Source: Clostridiales bacterium (GTDB taxonomy: Bacteria > Bacillota > Clostridia > Saccharofermentanales > Saccharofermentanaceae). From it: a stretch of 43,059 nucleotides of DNA. The notes under the pieces are model-generated. The model was not told where the DNA came from and did not search any database. It saw only the letters and a list, made by a program, of their open reading frames with translations. Location of the stretch: NCBI GenBank assembly GCA_017510605.1, contig JAFWMQ010000018.1, positions 1 to 43,059 on the forward strand. Reading direction: 5' to 3'. The translations under genes were made by a program, and so were the position numbers. This document shows, in pieces, positions 17,093-24,520 of this stretch; the first letter of the stretch is position 1, and each line of letters opens with the position of its first letter.

Positions 17093-17803
17093 TCAGCACC
17101 CCTCGGGATAAAGACGTATATACTCTTTCAGGCCTTTCTCAGCACACTTCTGCTCGGCATCCTTCTTGCTGTGCCCTGTCGAACTGGCAAGAAGCACATC
17201 ATCAGCAAATACACTGACGTCAAATTCCTTCATGTGGGCAGGACCCCTCTCACCGGTTACCTCAAATCTGATCTTGTGCTGATAACCCTTTGTCTGCGCC
17301 AATTCCAAAAGCCTGCTCTTGTAATCCAGGAAGATCTCGCCGTTAACCGCCTTATGAACCGTATCGGTAAGATTTTTCAAGATACATTTCTTGGCCTGTT
17401 CGAAACCGCCGTCAAAATATACTGCCGCTATAAGTGACTCAAAACAGTCAGCAAGCGTAGAATCTTTGTCATTGCCGCCACTCTGCATCTCGCCTTTGCC
17501 CAAAAGAAGATAATCCCCCAAATGGAGCCTTCTTGCTACTTCGGCAAAAGATTTCTCGCAGACTGAGACGCTTCTCATTTTCGAGAGATATCCTTCATCT
17601 GCCTGAGGTTTCAACTCATAGATCATCTGGCCTACAACAACATCCAGAACCGCATCACCAATGAATTCAAGTCTCTGGTTAGATTCCCAGTGTCCTCTTC
17701 CGGACTCGAAAACATAGGTCGTGTGTGTAAAAGCCGTTTCCAGCAGCGACTTGTCTTTAAAGGTATATCCTAAATCGTTTTCTAATTTTGAATAATCAGT
17801 CAT
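17093..17803 (-). CDS. rnc: Ribonuclease III
   Basis: 236 residues. Cuts double-stranded RNA, including rRNA precursors. N-terminal endonuclease domain with the signature NQRLEFIGDAVLDVVVG (about 41-57) and the second catalytic acidic pair D-x-x-E in DCFESLIAAVYFDGG; C-terminal dsRNA-binding domain (about 160-230) ending SKKDAEQKCAEKGLKE. ATG at 17803 has no clear Shine-Dalgarno, only an AT-rich stretch. Between acpP and this gene lie two hairpins that could lower read-through. Its substrate candidates in the same window include the pnp leader hairpin. Confidence 0.97.
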   Translation of the reverse strand: MTDYSKLENDLGYTFKDKSLLETAFTHTTYVFESGRGHWESNQRLEFIGDAVLDVVVGQMIYELKPQADEGYLSKMRSVSVCEKSFAEVARRLHLGDYLLLGKGEMQSGGNDKDSTLADCFESLIAAVYFDGGFEQAKKCILKNLTDTVHKAVNGEIFLDYKSRLLELAQTKGYQHKIRFEVTGERGPAHMKEFDVSVFADDVLLASSTGHSKKDAEQKCAEKGLKEYIRLYPEGC

Positions 17804-17820
17804 ATATTTATTTACGGGAA

Positions 17821-17852
17821 ACGGCTGAATGCATGAATACGCACCCAGCCGT
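17821..17852 (-). terminator. Hairpin between acpP and rnc, possible weak terminator or processing site
   Basis: ACGGCTG/CAGCCGT 7-bp stem (17852-17846 with 17827-17821) with an inner TGC/GCA pairing; only a short T run follows. A second small hairpin, GAGATC/GATCTC with a 3-base loop, lies at 17874-17888. Together they could set the acpP to rnc expression ratio, as acpP is usually far more abundant. Confidence 0.4.
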
Positions 17853-17895
17853 CCAAACTTTAAAGTTATTTCAGAGATCTTGGATCTCCGGTATA

Positions 17896-18141
17896 TTAGC
17901 CCTCTGTGAGGCTCTGAATATACTCGACTGCATCCTTGACGGTAACAACCTTCTCAGCTACATCATCAGGGATCTCGATATCAAATTCCTGCTCCATAGC
18001 CATAACGAGCTCAACCATATCAAGAGAATCTGCGTTGAGATCGTCAACGAAAGAGGAATCTTCGGTAATTGTATCCTCATCTACGCCGAGCTGATCAACT
18101 ATCATCTGCTTAATCGAGTTGAAAAGTTCTTCATTTGTCAT
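17896..18141 (-). CDS. acpP: Acyl carrier protein
   Basis: 81 residues, acidic, four-helix ACP. The phosphopantetheine attachment Ser is in [16 protein letters not shown] (DSL motif). Carries growing acyl chains in fatty-acid synthesis. ATG at 18141 has GGAGG nine bases upstream. First gene of the acpP-rnc-smc-ftsY series, an order common in Bacillota. Confidence 0.97.
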   Translation of the reverse strand: MTNEELFNSIKQMIVDQLGVDEDTITEDSSFVDDLNADSLDMVELVMAMEQEFDIEIPDDVAEKVVTVKDAVEYIQSLTEG

Positions 18142-18182
18142 AATTAGTACCTCCGTACGATTCTAAATAAATCCACAAGTTG

Positions 18183-18211
18183 TTTTTAATGTAAGTTAAG
18201 GTTTTTGTCAA
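18183..18211 (-). promoter_or_regulatory. Possible promoter of acpP
   Basis: Consensus -35 TTGACA (18211-18206) on the minus strand; the -10 at 17 bases is poor (TAAAAA). The -35 overlaps an inverted repeat GTCAA-N9-TTGAC (18207-18225), which could be an operator. Confidence 0.35.
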
Positions 18212-18244
18212 TAGGCTATTTTGACTATCGAAGTTCTTTGACAT

Positions 18245-18862
18245 TTACCCCTTAAGATACTGCTTTCCCTTAATAAGATAATCAATACCCGAAACAATCG
18301 TCATAATAACACATATTCCGAAAAGCAAGTCCCCGATTATAGTGACAGAGCACAGTCTTATCGGATATCCCTCGAAGCCGAGCCCTGACAGCTTCATTAA
18401 CAAAGGCTCAAACATAAGATAAATAAGAGCGATCATCTGGGTAACCGTCTTTATCTTGCCGATCATCTTGGCAGCGATAACTTCGCCCTTTGCAGCCGCG
18501 ATCATACGAAGACCAGAAACGGCAAATTCTCTTAATATGATTATCATTACAGCCCAGGCGGAAAGTCTTCCCAAACTGATAAAAGCCAGCATTATGCTGA
18601 TTACAAGGATCTTGTCAGCCAGGGAATCAAGGAATTTGCCGAGATCGGTGATCAGGTTATACTTACGCGCGATCTTTCCGTCAGCGGCATCAGTAAGAGA
18701 GGCCAGGATAAAGACTCCTGCCGCCACGAGCATGCCGTTGGTATTGATGAAGCTGTTCCAGCCTTCCGGCTGCCAGCCGAAAATATTAACAGGGAGCATA
18801 AAAAGAAGCGTTACCGGTACAAGAACGATCCTCAGGATCGATAGTTTGTTGGGAAGATTCAT
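18245..18862 (-). CDS. pgsA: CDP-diacylglycerol-glycerol-3-phosphate phosphatidyltransferase
   Basis: 205 residues, membrane enzyme with about five or six helices. The CDP-alcohol phosphotransferase motif D-G-x(2)-A-R-x(8)-G-x(3)-D-x(3)-D is visible as DAADGKIARKYN...GKFLDSLADK (about residues 57-85). It makes phosphatidylglycerophosphate, the first committed step to phosphatidylglycerol. N-terminus MNLPNKLSILRI is typical of PgsA. ATG at 18862 has AAAGGAG upstream. It is the last gene of the recA-recX-rimO group, 72 bases after rimO. Confidence 0.95.
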   Translation of the reverse strand: MNLPNKLSILRIVLVPVTLLFMLPVNIFGWQPEGWNSFINTNGMLVAAGVFILASLTDAADGKIARKYNLITDLGKFLDSLADKILVISIMLAFISLGRLSAWAVMIIILREFAVSGLRMIAAAKGEVIAAKMIGKIKTVTQMIALIYLMFEPLLMKLSGLGFEGYPIRLCSVTIIGDLLFGICVIMTIVSGIDYLIKGKQYLKG

Positions 18863-18934
18863 GACCTGCCTGCTCCTTTTAAAAATATATACTTCATAAA
18901 ATCACAATCAATAATATACGAAAATCCCGGTCCG

Positions 18935-20299
18935 TCAAATCGTAACTGCAGTCATATCGTAGTCATCCGAGCAATCAACGATCTTAACATCAACAAATTC
19001 ACCGATCTTCAGTTCCTCTTCCTGAGAAGCAATGTAGATTACAGGATCAACCTCGGGCGACTCACCGTAACTTCTTCCCACATAAAAGATCCCGTCGTCC
19101 GATACCGAACATATATTGACTCTGGTCACAGTCCCTAAACGCTTTTGGGACTGCTCGGCAGAGATCTCCTTCTGGAGTTCGTAGATCTCATTGTATCTTC
19201 TCTGCTTTGTCTCTTCATCTATCTGGTCAGGAAGATCATAAGCAGGAGTTCCCTCTTCCGGAGAGAAGATAAAGCACCCGAGCCTGTCAAACTTCCACTT
19301 GCGGAGATTATCTTTCAAAATATTGAAATCTTCTTCGGTCTCCCCGGGAAAACCGACCATTACCGTCGTCCTGATAATGCAGTCAGGCATAGCCTTTCTT
19401 ATCATCTCAAGCCTTGAAGTTATAAGTTCGGCATTATCCCTTCTATACATAGCCTTCAGGATCTTATCCGAACCATGCTGGATAGGAATATCAAGGTAAT
19501 GGGCAACTTTGGGATTTTCAGCCATCTCCTCTATGAGATCCGGCGTGATGCCATCCATATATCCGTACATAACACGGATCATCTCTATTCCTTCTATCTC
19601 TGACAGTTTTTTCAAAAGCTTGGACAGACATCTCTCATTGTAAAGTTCAATACCGTAATTCGTCGTATCCTGGGCAGCAAGAACGATCTCTTTGACACCT
19701 TTTTTGGCAATTATCTCAGCCTCTTCTATGATTTCCTCCATTGGACGGGATACAAAGGTTCCCCTGATCAGAGGTATAGCACAGAAGCTGCATCTGTGAC
19801 GGCACCCTTCGCCTATCTTGAGCCATGCATACGCCTCAGTCGAAAGATCCCTGTCCTTAACAAGATGAGAGAAACCGCCCACACCTGATGTAAGATTTAT
19901 CTTATCTGTTCCTTCAGCATCTGTCTCTGAAACAAGCCTGGTTACTACATCAACAATATCCCCATAATGAGCTGTGCCCAGAACGGCATCAACTTCAGGA
20001 AGTTCTTTCAAAATATCTTCGGGATATCTCTGTGACAGACAACCCGAAACGATTATCTTCTTAACATTTCCGTTTGGAACTTTATAATCTGCAACTTCAA
20101 GTATTGTATCTATCGCTTCCTTTTTTGCAGACTCGATAAAACCGCATGTGTTGATGACAACAATATCCGATCCGGTTACATCGTCAATGACATTGTATCC
20201 GGCATTCTTAAGTTCTGTAGACATATTCTCGCAATCGATAAGATTCTTCGAACAACCGAGCGCGAGAAGTGTGATCTTTATGTTTGATTTATCCGTCAT
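18935..20299 (-). CDS. rimO: Ribosomal protein S12 methylthiotransferase RimO
   Basis: 454 residues. Radical SAM enzyme that adds a methylthio group to an Asp of ribosomal protein S12. N-terminal domain with the three cluster Cys: C16 (ALGCSKN), C52 (NTCGF), C87 (SGCLSQRY). Radical SAM CxxxCxxC at C166, C170, C173 (GCRHRCSFCAIPLIRG). C-terminal TRAM domain (about 385-450). The SKN after the first Cys and the IRG after the SAM motif are RimO-like rather than MiaB-like. ATG at 20299 has GAAGG upstream. It begins 11 bases after the small membrane-protein gene and is followed by pgsA. Confidence 0.96.
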   Translation of the reverse strand: MTDKSNIKITLLALGCSKNLIDCENMSTELKNAGYNVIDDVTGSDIVVINTCGFIESAKKEAIDTILEVADYKVPNGNVKKIIVSGCLSQRYPEDILKELPEVDAVLGTAHYGDIVDVVTRLVSETDAEGTDKINLTSGVGGFSHLVKDRDLSTEAYAWLKIGEGCRHRCSFCAIPLIRGTFVSRPMEEIIEEAEIIAKKGVKEIVLAAQDTTNYGIELYNERCLSKLLKKLSEIEGIEMIRVMYGYMDGITPDLIEEMAENPKVAHYLDIPIQHGSDKILKAMYRRDNAELITSRLEMIRKAMPDCIIRTTVMVGFPGETEEDFNILKDNLRKWKFDRLGCFIFSPEEGTPAYDLPDQIDEETKQRRYNEIYELQKEISAEQSQKRLGTVTRVNICSVSDDGIFYVGRSYGESPEVDPVIYIASQEEELKIGEFVDVKIVDCSDDYDMTAVTI

Positions 20300-20310
20300 A
20301 ATACCTTCAC

Positions 20311-20784
20311 TTATGTTTTAGCTGAAACAGCTTTGTTCTTATGATTGTAAACAATATAAGGTATAAGCGTAAAAAGGAAAAGTACAATTACCTGCAAAAC
20401 GATAAATGCGCACCACAAAGATTGTCCCAGACCGCTTAATACGATTGCTCTGTCTTCGGGGATTATGTGTGTCACATTAAGTATAAACTCAACTAAAGCA
20501 CCTGAAGTAAAGATAAAAAATATCTGCCACGGAATATACTTCCTGATGTTGAAAACAAAGGAAGCAAAAATATAAACCGGAGCAAGGATCAGCCCCCATT
20601 TGAAAAGCGTATCATCTTCGCTCCGCATAAAAATATAAGCGAGTATTATGAACAAAACGTGATATAAAACAGCCGCTATGGCCTGAAAGGTCAGATCTCT
20701 TTCGGTAAATACATCCTTCATTCTTTCAGAAGCGATCCTAAAGATCTGCCTTAAGTGATATCCTATCGAATTCCCGTTATCCAT
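20311..20784 (-). CDS. Small integral membrane protein, function unknown
   Basis: 157 residues from the ATG at 20784 (GGAG eight bases upstream); an in-frame GTG at 20805 would add seven residues but has no ribosome site. After a charged N-terminal stretch (about 1-40) come four hydrophobic helices (about 40-60, 66-84, 92-110 and 120-148), with a basic C-terminus. I do not recognise the family. Located between recX and rimO, 11 bases before rimO, so it is co-transcribed with rimO and pgsA. Confidence 0.7.
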   Translation of the reverse strand: MDNGNSIGYHLRQIFRIASERMKDVFTERDLTFQAIAAVLYHVLFIILAYIFMRSEDDTLFKWGLILAPVYIFASFVFNIRKYIPWQIFFIFTSGALVEFILNVTHIIPEDRAIVLSGLGQSLWCAFIVLQVIVLFLFTLIPYIVYNHKNKAVSAKT

Positions 20785-20836
20785 TACTGTTACTCCAATC
20801 AACACGATAAAATATTTTGATTGTCAAACTATTCTT

Positions 20837-20865
20837 ACAATAGCACTTCACGTGTGATGTTTCAA
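20837..20865 (-). promoter_or_regulatory. Possible internal promoter for the membrane protein-rimO-pgsA group
   Basis: Minus-strand -35 TTGAAA (20865-20860), 17-base spacer, -10 TATTGT (20842-20837) in the 91-base gap after recX. The spacer holds an imperfect dyad (CACTTCACGTGTGATG). Confidence 0.4.
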
Positions 20866-20875
20866 CAGTGTATGG

Positions 20876-21337
20876 TCATCTGTCAAGATATTGCCTGAAG
20901 GCAGACCTTGAAACCTCCAGACTGTAACCTCTCATCCGTGCGAGTTTTATATATTCATCTTCCCTGCCTGCAGAATCTTCCTGCGGTTCTCCAAAAGATG
21001 CTTCATAAAGCATCTTGCATGTATCTATGTCACTGTCTAATCCTGCGACAATTACATCTGCGCAATCAGGATCGATTCCGGCCTCAAGAAGGCGCTGGAA
21101 TATAAATTGTCTGCTTTCCTGCTTCTTGCCGGAACGAACCGCGAGAACCTTGCGCGAAGCACGCATATCATCGATATATCCGGAGCTGACCAAGTTCATT
21201 ACAGCACTGTCAGCCGTATCTTCAGAAAACCCCTTCTGAAGAAGATAAAGCTTGATCTTGCCCGAAGAATATATACCGGTACCGATATGCCTGATCGCAC
21301 AGGTCACGGCTTCCTTGGTCAATCTATTATCAGACAT
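20876..21337 (-). CDS. recX: Regulatory protein RecX
   Basis: 153 residues from the ATG at 21337. Three-helix repeat architecture typical of Rec[51 protein letters not shown], then a second repeat with [14 protein letters not shown], then the C-terminal one. RecX binds RecA filaments and limits their growth. The start overlaps the recA stop by eight bases, so RecX is made only when recA is translated. An in-frame TTG at 21340 is less likely than the ATG. Confidence 0.88.
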   Translation of the reverse strand: MSDNRLTKEAVTCAIRHIGTGIYSSGKIKLYLLQKGFSEDTADSAVMNLVSSGYIDDMRASRKVLAVRSGKKQESRQFIFQRLLEAGIDPDCADVIVAGLDSDIDTCKMLYEASFGEPQEDSAGREDEYIKLARMRGYSLEVSRSAFRQYLDR

Positions 21338-22463
21338 CAATTCCTAAAATATCGTCATCATCAGCGTCATCTTCAGGTGCTTCGACATCCGCACCGCCTG
21401 CGGTTACTGCATCGGAATCATCATCGTCTGCAGGCATATATGACTCTCTGATCTTATCTTCGATCTCATCCTTGATATCAGGATGATCAATAAGGTATTG
21501 CTTAGCAGCATCCCTGCCCTGAGCGATCTTTGCTCCGTTATAAGCAAACCAGGATCCGCTCTTGTCAATGATGTTATTCTCTACACCCAAATCCAGGATA
21601 CAGCCTTCAGAAGATACGCCCTTACCGTACATGATATCGAACTCTGCTTCTTTGAACGGGGGTGCTACCTTATTCTTAACTACCTTAACTCTTGTATGGC
21701 TTCCGACTACATCCGTACCGTTACGGAGAGTCTCAACCTTCCTTACATCAAGTCTTACTGATGCATAGAACTTAAGAGCACGGCCGCCCGGGGTGGTCTC
21801 AGGGTTACCGAACATAACACCGACCTTCTCACGAAGCTGGTTTATAAAGATACATATAGTGTTGGACTTGGAAACTACAGGCGCAAGCTTTCTTAAAGCC
21901 TGGCTCATGAGTCTTGCCTGAAGTCCTACATGGGAATCTCCCATCTCACCTTCGATCTCGGCTCTCGGAACGAGTGCAGCAACTGAGTCGATAACAACGA
22001 CATCGATACATCCGCTTCTTACAAGCGTCTCACAGATCTCCAACGCCTGCTCACCTGTATCAGGCTGGGACAAAAGAAGATTATCAACATCAACGCCGAT
22101 ATTACCTGCATATACAGGATCTAATGCGTGCTCTGCATCGATAAATGCGCATGTGCCGCCCATCTTCTGAGCTTCAGAGACACAGTGAAGCGCTACGGTT
22201 GTCTTACCTGATGATTCAGGTCCATAGATCTCAATGATCCTTCCTCTGGGAAGTCCGCCAATACCAAGTGCGATATCAAGTGTCAAAGCGCCTGTAGGTA
22301 TAGTATCGATCTCTACCTGGGACTTGTCACCGAGGCGCATAACAGCACCTTGTCCAAACTGCTTCTCGATCTGAGCCATTGCAGCATCAAGAGCTTTCCT
22401 TCTCTCATCTTTATCCTGTAACTGGGCTACCGAACCTTTGGCAGCATTCTTACTCTTAGCCAT
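21330..22463 (-). CDS. recA: Recombinase RecA
   Basis: 377 residues from the ATG at 22463 (MAKSKN), which has AGGAGG seven bases upstream; nine extra in-frame codons upstream overlap the LexA box and are not expected to be translated. Walker A GPESSGKT, the [10 protein letters not shown] segment, Walker [13 protein letters not shown]-binding loops ([12 protein letters not shown] and [22 protein letters not shown]) and a strongly acidic C-terminal tail are present. Catalyses strand exchange and triggers LexA self-cleavage. Overlaps recX and is followed by rimO and pgsA. Confidence 0.98.
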   Translation of the reverse strand: MAKSKNAAKGSVAQLQDKDERRKALDAAMAQIEKQFGQGAVMRLGDKSQVEIDTIPTGALTLDIALGIGGLPRGRIIEIYGPESSGKTTVALHCVSEAQKMGGTCAFIDAEHALDPVYAGNIGVDVDNLLLSQPDTGEQALEICETLVRSGCIDVVVIDSVAALVPRAEIEGEMGDSHVGLQARLMSQALRKLAPVVSKSNTICIFINQLREKVGVMFGNPETTPGGRALKFYASVRLDVRKVETLRNGTDVVGSHTRVKVVKNKVAPPFKEAEFDIMYGKGVSSEGCILDLGVENNIIDKSGSWFAYNGAKIAQGRDAAKQYLIDHPDIKDEIEDKIRESYMPADDDDSDAVTAGGADVEAPEDDADDDDILGIDV

Positions 22464-22484
22464 ATCGTCCTCCTGAATGATGTT

Positions 22485-22496
22485 GAACATTTGTTC
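22485..22496 (-). promoter_or_regulatory. LexA (SOS) box of recA
   Basis: GAACAAATGTTC, a perfect GAAC-N4-GTTC dyad, 15 bases downstream of the -10. Matches the Bacillota LexA operator and overlaps the early transcribed region, so LexA would block recA-recX transcription. Confidence 0.85.
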
Positions 22497-22510
22497 TTAT
22501 TTATGAGTTA

Positions 22511-22539
22511 ATTCTATGTTTATGATACACTTTTGTCAA
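22511..22539 (-). promoter_or_regulatory. Promoter of recA
   Basis: Consensus -35 TTGACA (22539-22534), 17-base spacer, -10 TAGAAT (22516-22511) on the minus strand. Confidence 0.8.
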
Positions 22540-22808
22540 CAAAAATAACCTTACAAAATCGAACAAATACAAACAAGTCCCGTTAATCGGACACAAGTTT
22601 TTGAAAAGCCATATAAATAAGGATTTTCGCCCCTCAAAAAAAGCATACCGCCGGTCATTTCAGAAAGAAAAAACGACAAGATGCGACAAAAGCCGACAAA
22701 TTCCGGCAGAAGAATAATGCGTCGCGAAGATACCAAATATTTACTGAGGTGTCGGGTAACCGGGTTTTTTGAGGATCTTATTTACTTTTTCTTTTCGAGG
22801 TCTCCGGA
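22540..22808. other. Non-coding stretch between barstar and recA
   Basis: No gene I can support. A 61-codon frame on the minus strand (22551-22736) has no family resemblance and no ribosome site and is discarded. The region holds a 10-base-periodic CGACAA triplet (22674-22699) and a short GC-rich palindromic patch (CGGGTAACCGGG, about 22753-22764) followed by TTTTTT on the plus strand, too weak to call a terminator. Confidence 0.5.
22674..22699. repeat. Three CGACAA motifs with exact 10-base spacing
   Basis: CGACAA starts at 22674, 22684 and 22694. One helical turn between copies means all face the same side of the DNA, as for an iterated protein-binding site. It is about 135 bases upstream of the recA -35. 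No known box recognised. Confidence 0.45.
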
Positions 22809-23213
22809 CTAATCCGCTAATTCCAGTTTGCAATCATGTCCTGACTCATCGCTGTCGGTGATGATATGTATGATAATATCAAACAGGGTCTCACCGGTCT
22901 GATTGCGGGCGTCTTGTATCTTTTTCTGCACATATTCAATATTCGAAGGATGGCAATTAAGCAGGATCCGTTCCCAATGTCTCACGGTCTCTTCATAACC
23001 CAGATCAGTTTTGCTTTTTAAAGCATTGACCCAGACTATGATAAGTTCTTCGCCATATTCATGGAAACCGAATCCTCCACATAGAAGATCATTAAAAGCA
23101 TCAAGGTTATGACCGGTTTTCCAAGTAAGGTTTCTTGTCAAAAGCCTGTCGATCTCATTGTAAAAGCTTTCTTCGTCATCAAATCTGTTACCATCGATCA
23201 CTATTTTTTTCAT
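22809..23213 (-). CDS. Barstar-family protein (ribonuclease inhibitor-like), no toxin partner nearby
   Basis: 134 residues from the ATG at 23213 (an in-frame TTG lies at 23219). The start KKIVIDGNRFDDEESFYNEIDRLL and the central NLDAFNDLLCGGFG match the barstar fold, where the segment after the second helix and the acidic loop bind barnase. The C-terminal half (about 95-134) is longer than classic barstar (~90 residues). Barstar inhibits secreted RNases of the barnase type. No barnase, WXG100 or polymorphic-toxin gene is adjacent, so it may be orphan immunity or a housekeeping regulator. Ribosome site weak (AAGG, 11 bases). Follows the L,D-transpeptidase after about 60 bases and may be co-transcribed with it. 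Confidence 0.8.
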   Translation of the reverse strand: MKKIVIDGNRFDDEESFYNEIDRLLTRNLTWKTGHNLDAFNDLLCGGFGFHEYGEELIIVWVNALKSKTDLGYEETVRHWERILLNCHPSNIEYVQKKIQDARNQTGETLFDIIIHIITDSDESGHDCKLELAD

Positions 23214-23275
23214 ATTCAATTAAGCCTTAATGCTGTTCTTCGGGGCAGTTCCTCATTGACGAATATAATGAAAAC

Positions 23276-24289
23276 TTATACCGTTATTACACCTGTCCCT
23301 TCCGGAATGTTGTCATATATCCACTCGGCAACATCTATATGAAGCCTGATACAACCGGCTGAGACGTGAGCACCGAGAGTCGGATTCTGAATGGTTCCGT
23401 TGTAATTATAAGTAACGCTGTGAAAATAATACGGTCCGTTCCACTGTGTCGCATAATAACAGAGAGAACCGTGTGAATAGAAGAACGGCAATTTGCCGGT
23501 CACCTCATATTCACCTCTTGGTGTCGCGCTTCCGACCTTACCGCATGACATCGGATAGATCTTATACAGGGACCACTGGTAAACACCGCCTTTAAAGATC
23601 ATTATGTAGCAATTATCAATATCGGCAATGATGTAGTACTCAGTAGCACTGTTGTAGAATTCCTCGTTTATACAACGGACATGCTTGGCGGCTCCGGGAT
23701 AACACCAGTCAAGATCGCCGTCTTCATCAAGATCATAATAATCTTCACCTATGCATGTCATTCCGTAATCGTGATCTTCCGGATCACCGAGAAGATCCTG
23801 TTCCACAGAGATATTATATTCATAACAAAGTCTTACAAAATCATTTGAAGACAGGCATTCTCTGAAGACAAGATACCGGCTGTATCCGGATTCGAGCAGG
23901 GAAACATAATAATATTTCCCTCCTTCGTCAGCATACCTTCCTCGGGCACCGGCATAAAGATCTTCAACAAACTGCTCATCGCTCGTATCCAAAGCCCTGT
24001 ACTCATCGGAAAAATAAAAATGGAACAACACGGTATAAGCGGCAGATATTCCGTCATCGAGGCTTTTTGCAAGCTTAAGCTTTTCTTCTTCATCAGCATG
24101 CATCTGACGGGTAACGACAGCATATAACCTGCCGACAAACTGCAGGTGTTTGGAATCGATCTCTTCTTCAGCAGTTTCTTCGCCGGAAGCAGCCAGAACC
24201 GGCATCTGAAAACCGGTGAAAAAGACACCGAACGACAAAGCCGCCGAAATAAACAGGATAATCAGTTTGTAAAACCTCTTTTTTAACAC
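23276..24289 (-). CDS. Secreted L,D-transpeptidase (YkuD) with N-terminal DUF4214-like domain
   Basis: 337 residues. N-terminal signal peptide (MLKKRFYK followed by a long hydrophobic run, cleavage after VLAA near residue 34). Residues about 45-165 resemble DUF4214 (FVGRLYAVV...YRALDTSDEQFVEDLYAGARGR). The C-terminal third is a YkuD domain ending in the catalytic motif H308-x-S-A-G-C313-I-R-L; the Cys attacks meso-diaminopimelate stems to make 3-3 peptidoglycan crosslinks or anchor proteins. An acidic DEDGDLD stretch at about 195 resembles a calcium-binding loop. Start is GTG at 24289 with AGG eight bases upstream. Divergent from the ABC importer; upstream of barstar. Confidence 0.88.
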   Translation of the reverse strand: MLKKRFYKLIILFISAALSFGVFFTGFQMPVLAASGEETAEEEIDSKHLQFVGRLYAVVTRQMHADEEEKLKLAKSLDDGISAAYTVLFHFYFSDEYRALDTSDEQFVEDLYAGARGRYADEGGKYYYVSLLESGYSRYLVFRECLSSNDFVRLCYEYNISVEQDLLGDPEDHDYGMTCIGEDYYDLDEDGDLDWCYPGAAKHVRCINEEFYNSATEYYIIADIDNCYIMIFKGGVYQWSLYKIYPMSCGKVGSATPRGEYEVTGKLPFFYSHGSLCYYATQWNGPYYFHSVTYNYNGTIQNPTLGAHVSAGCIRLHIDVAEWIYDNIPEGTGVITV

Positions 24290-24325
24290 CTTTTAGACCT
24301 GCTGAGAAAAGAAATTAAAATAATT

Positions 24326-24353
24326 TTATCATCATTCTTTTATAAGATGCCAA
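24326..24353 (-). promoter_or_regulatory. Possible promoter of the L,D-transpeptidase gene
   Basis: -35 TTGGCA (24353-24348), 16-base spacer, -10 TGATAA (24331-24326) on the minus strand. Only a moderate match. Confidence 0.35.
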
Positions 24354-24429
24354 ATATGCACGAAAATTTAATTATGTTTACTCGAAAAAAACTATGTATT
24401 GAGATTTTGTTAACTCTTTCAAATCTGCA

Positions 24430-24458
24430 TTGAACAGACAATTGATTATTAATATTAT
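24430..24458 (+). promoter_or_regulatory. Promoter of the amino-acid ABC importer
   Basis: -35 TTGAAC (24430-24435), 17-base spacer, -10 TATTAT (24453-24458). The -10 overlaps the furthest upstream possible start codon of the frame, which supports the GTG at 24521 as the real start. Confidence 0.65.
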
Positions 24459-24520
24459 TGGAGTATGTTATTTATTATCAAATTTTCCTTACAGAATTAT
24501 CTGAACAAGGAGGGTCAGCA

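Noticed and set aside
22485..22496. Possible alternative reading of GAACAAATGTTC as a hairpin in the recA leader
   Set aside because: Perfect LexA-box match and position make an operator the better reading.
22551..22736. 61-codon open frame on the minus strand
   Set aside because: No ribosome site, no family resemblance, atypical composition.
24458..24520. Upstream start of the ABC permease fusion
   Set aside because: It overlaps the -10 box; the GTG at 24521 has a proper ribosome site and membrane anchor.
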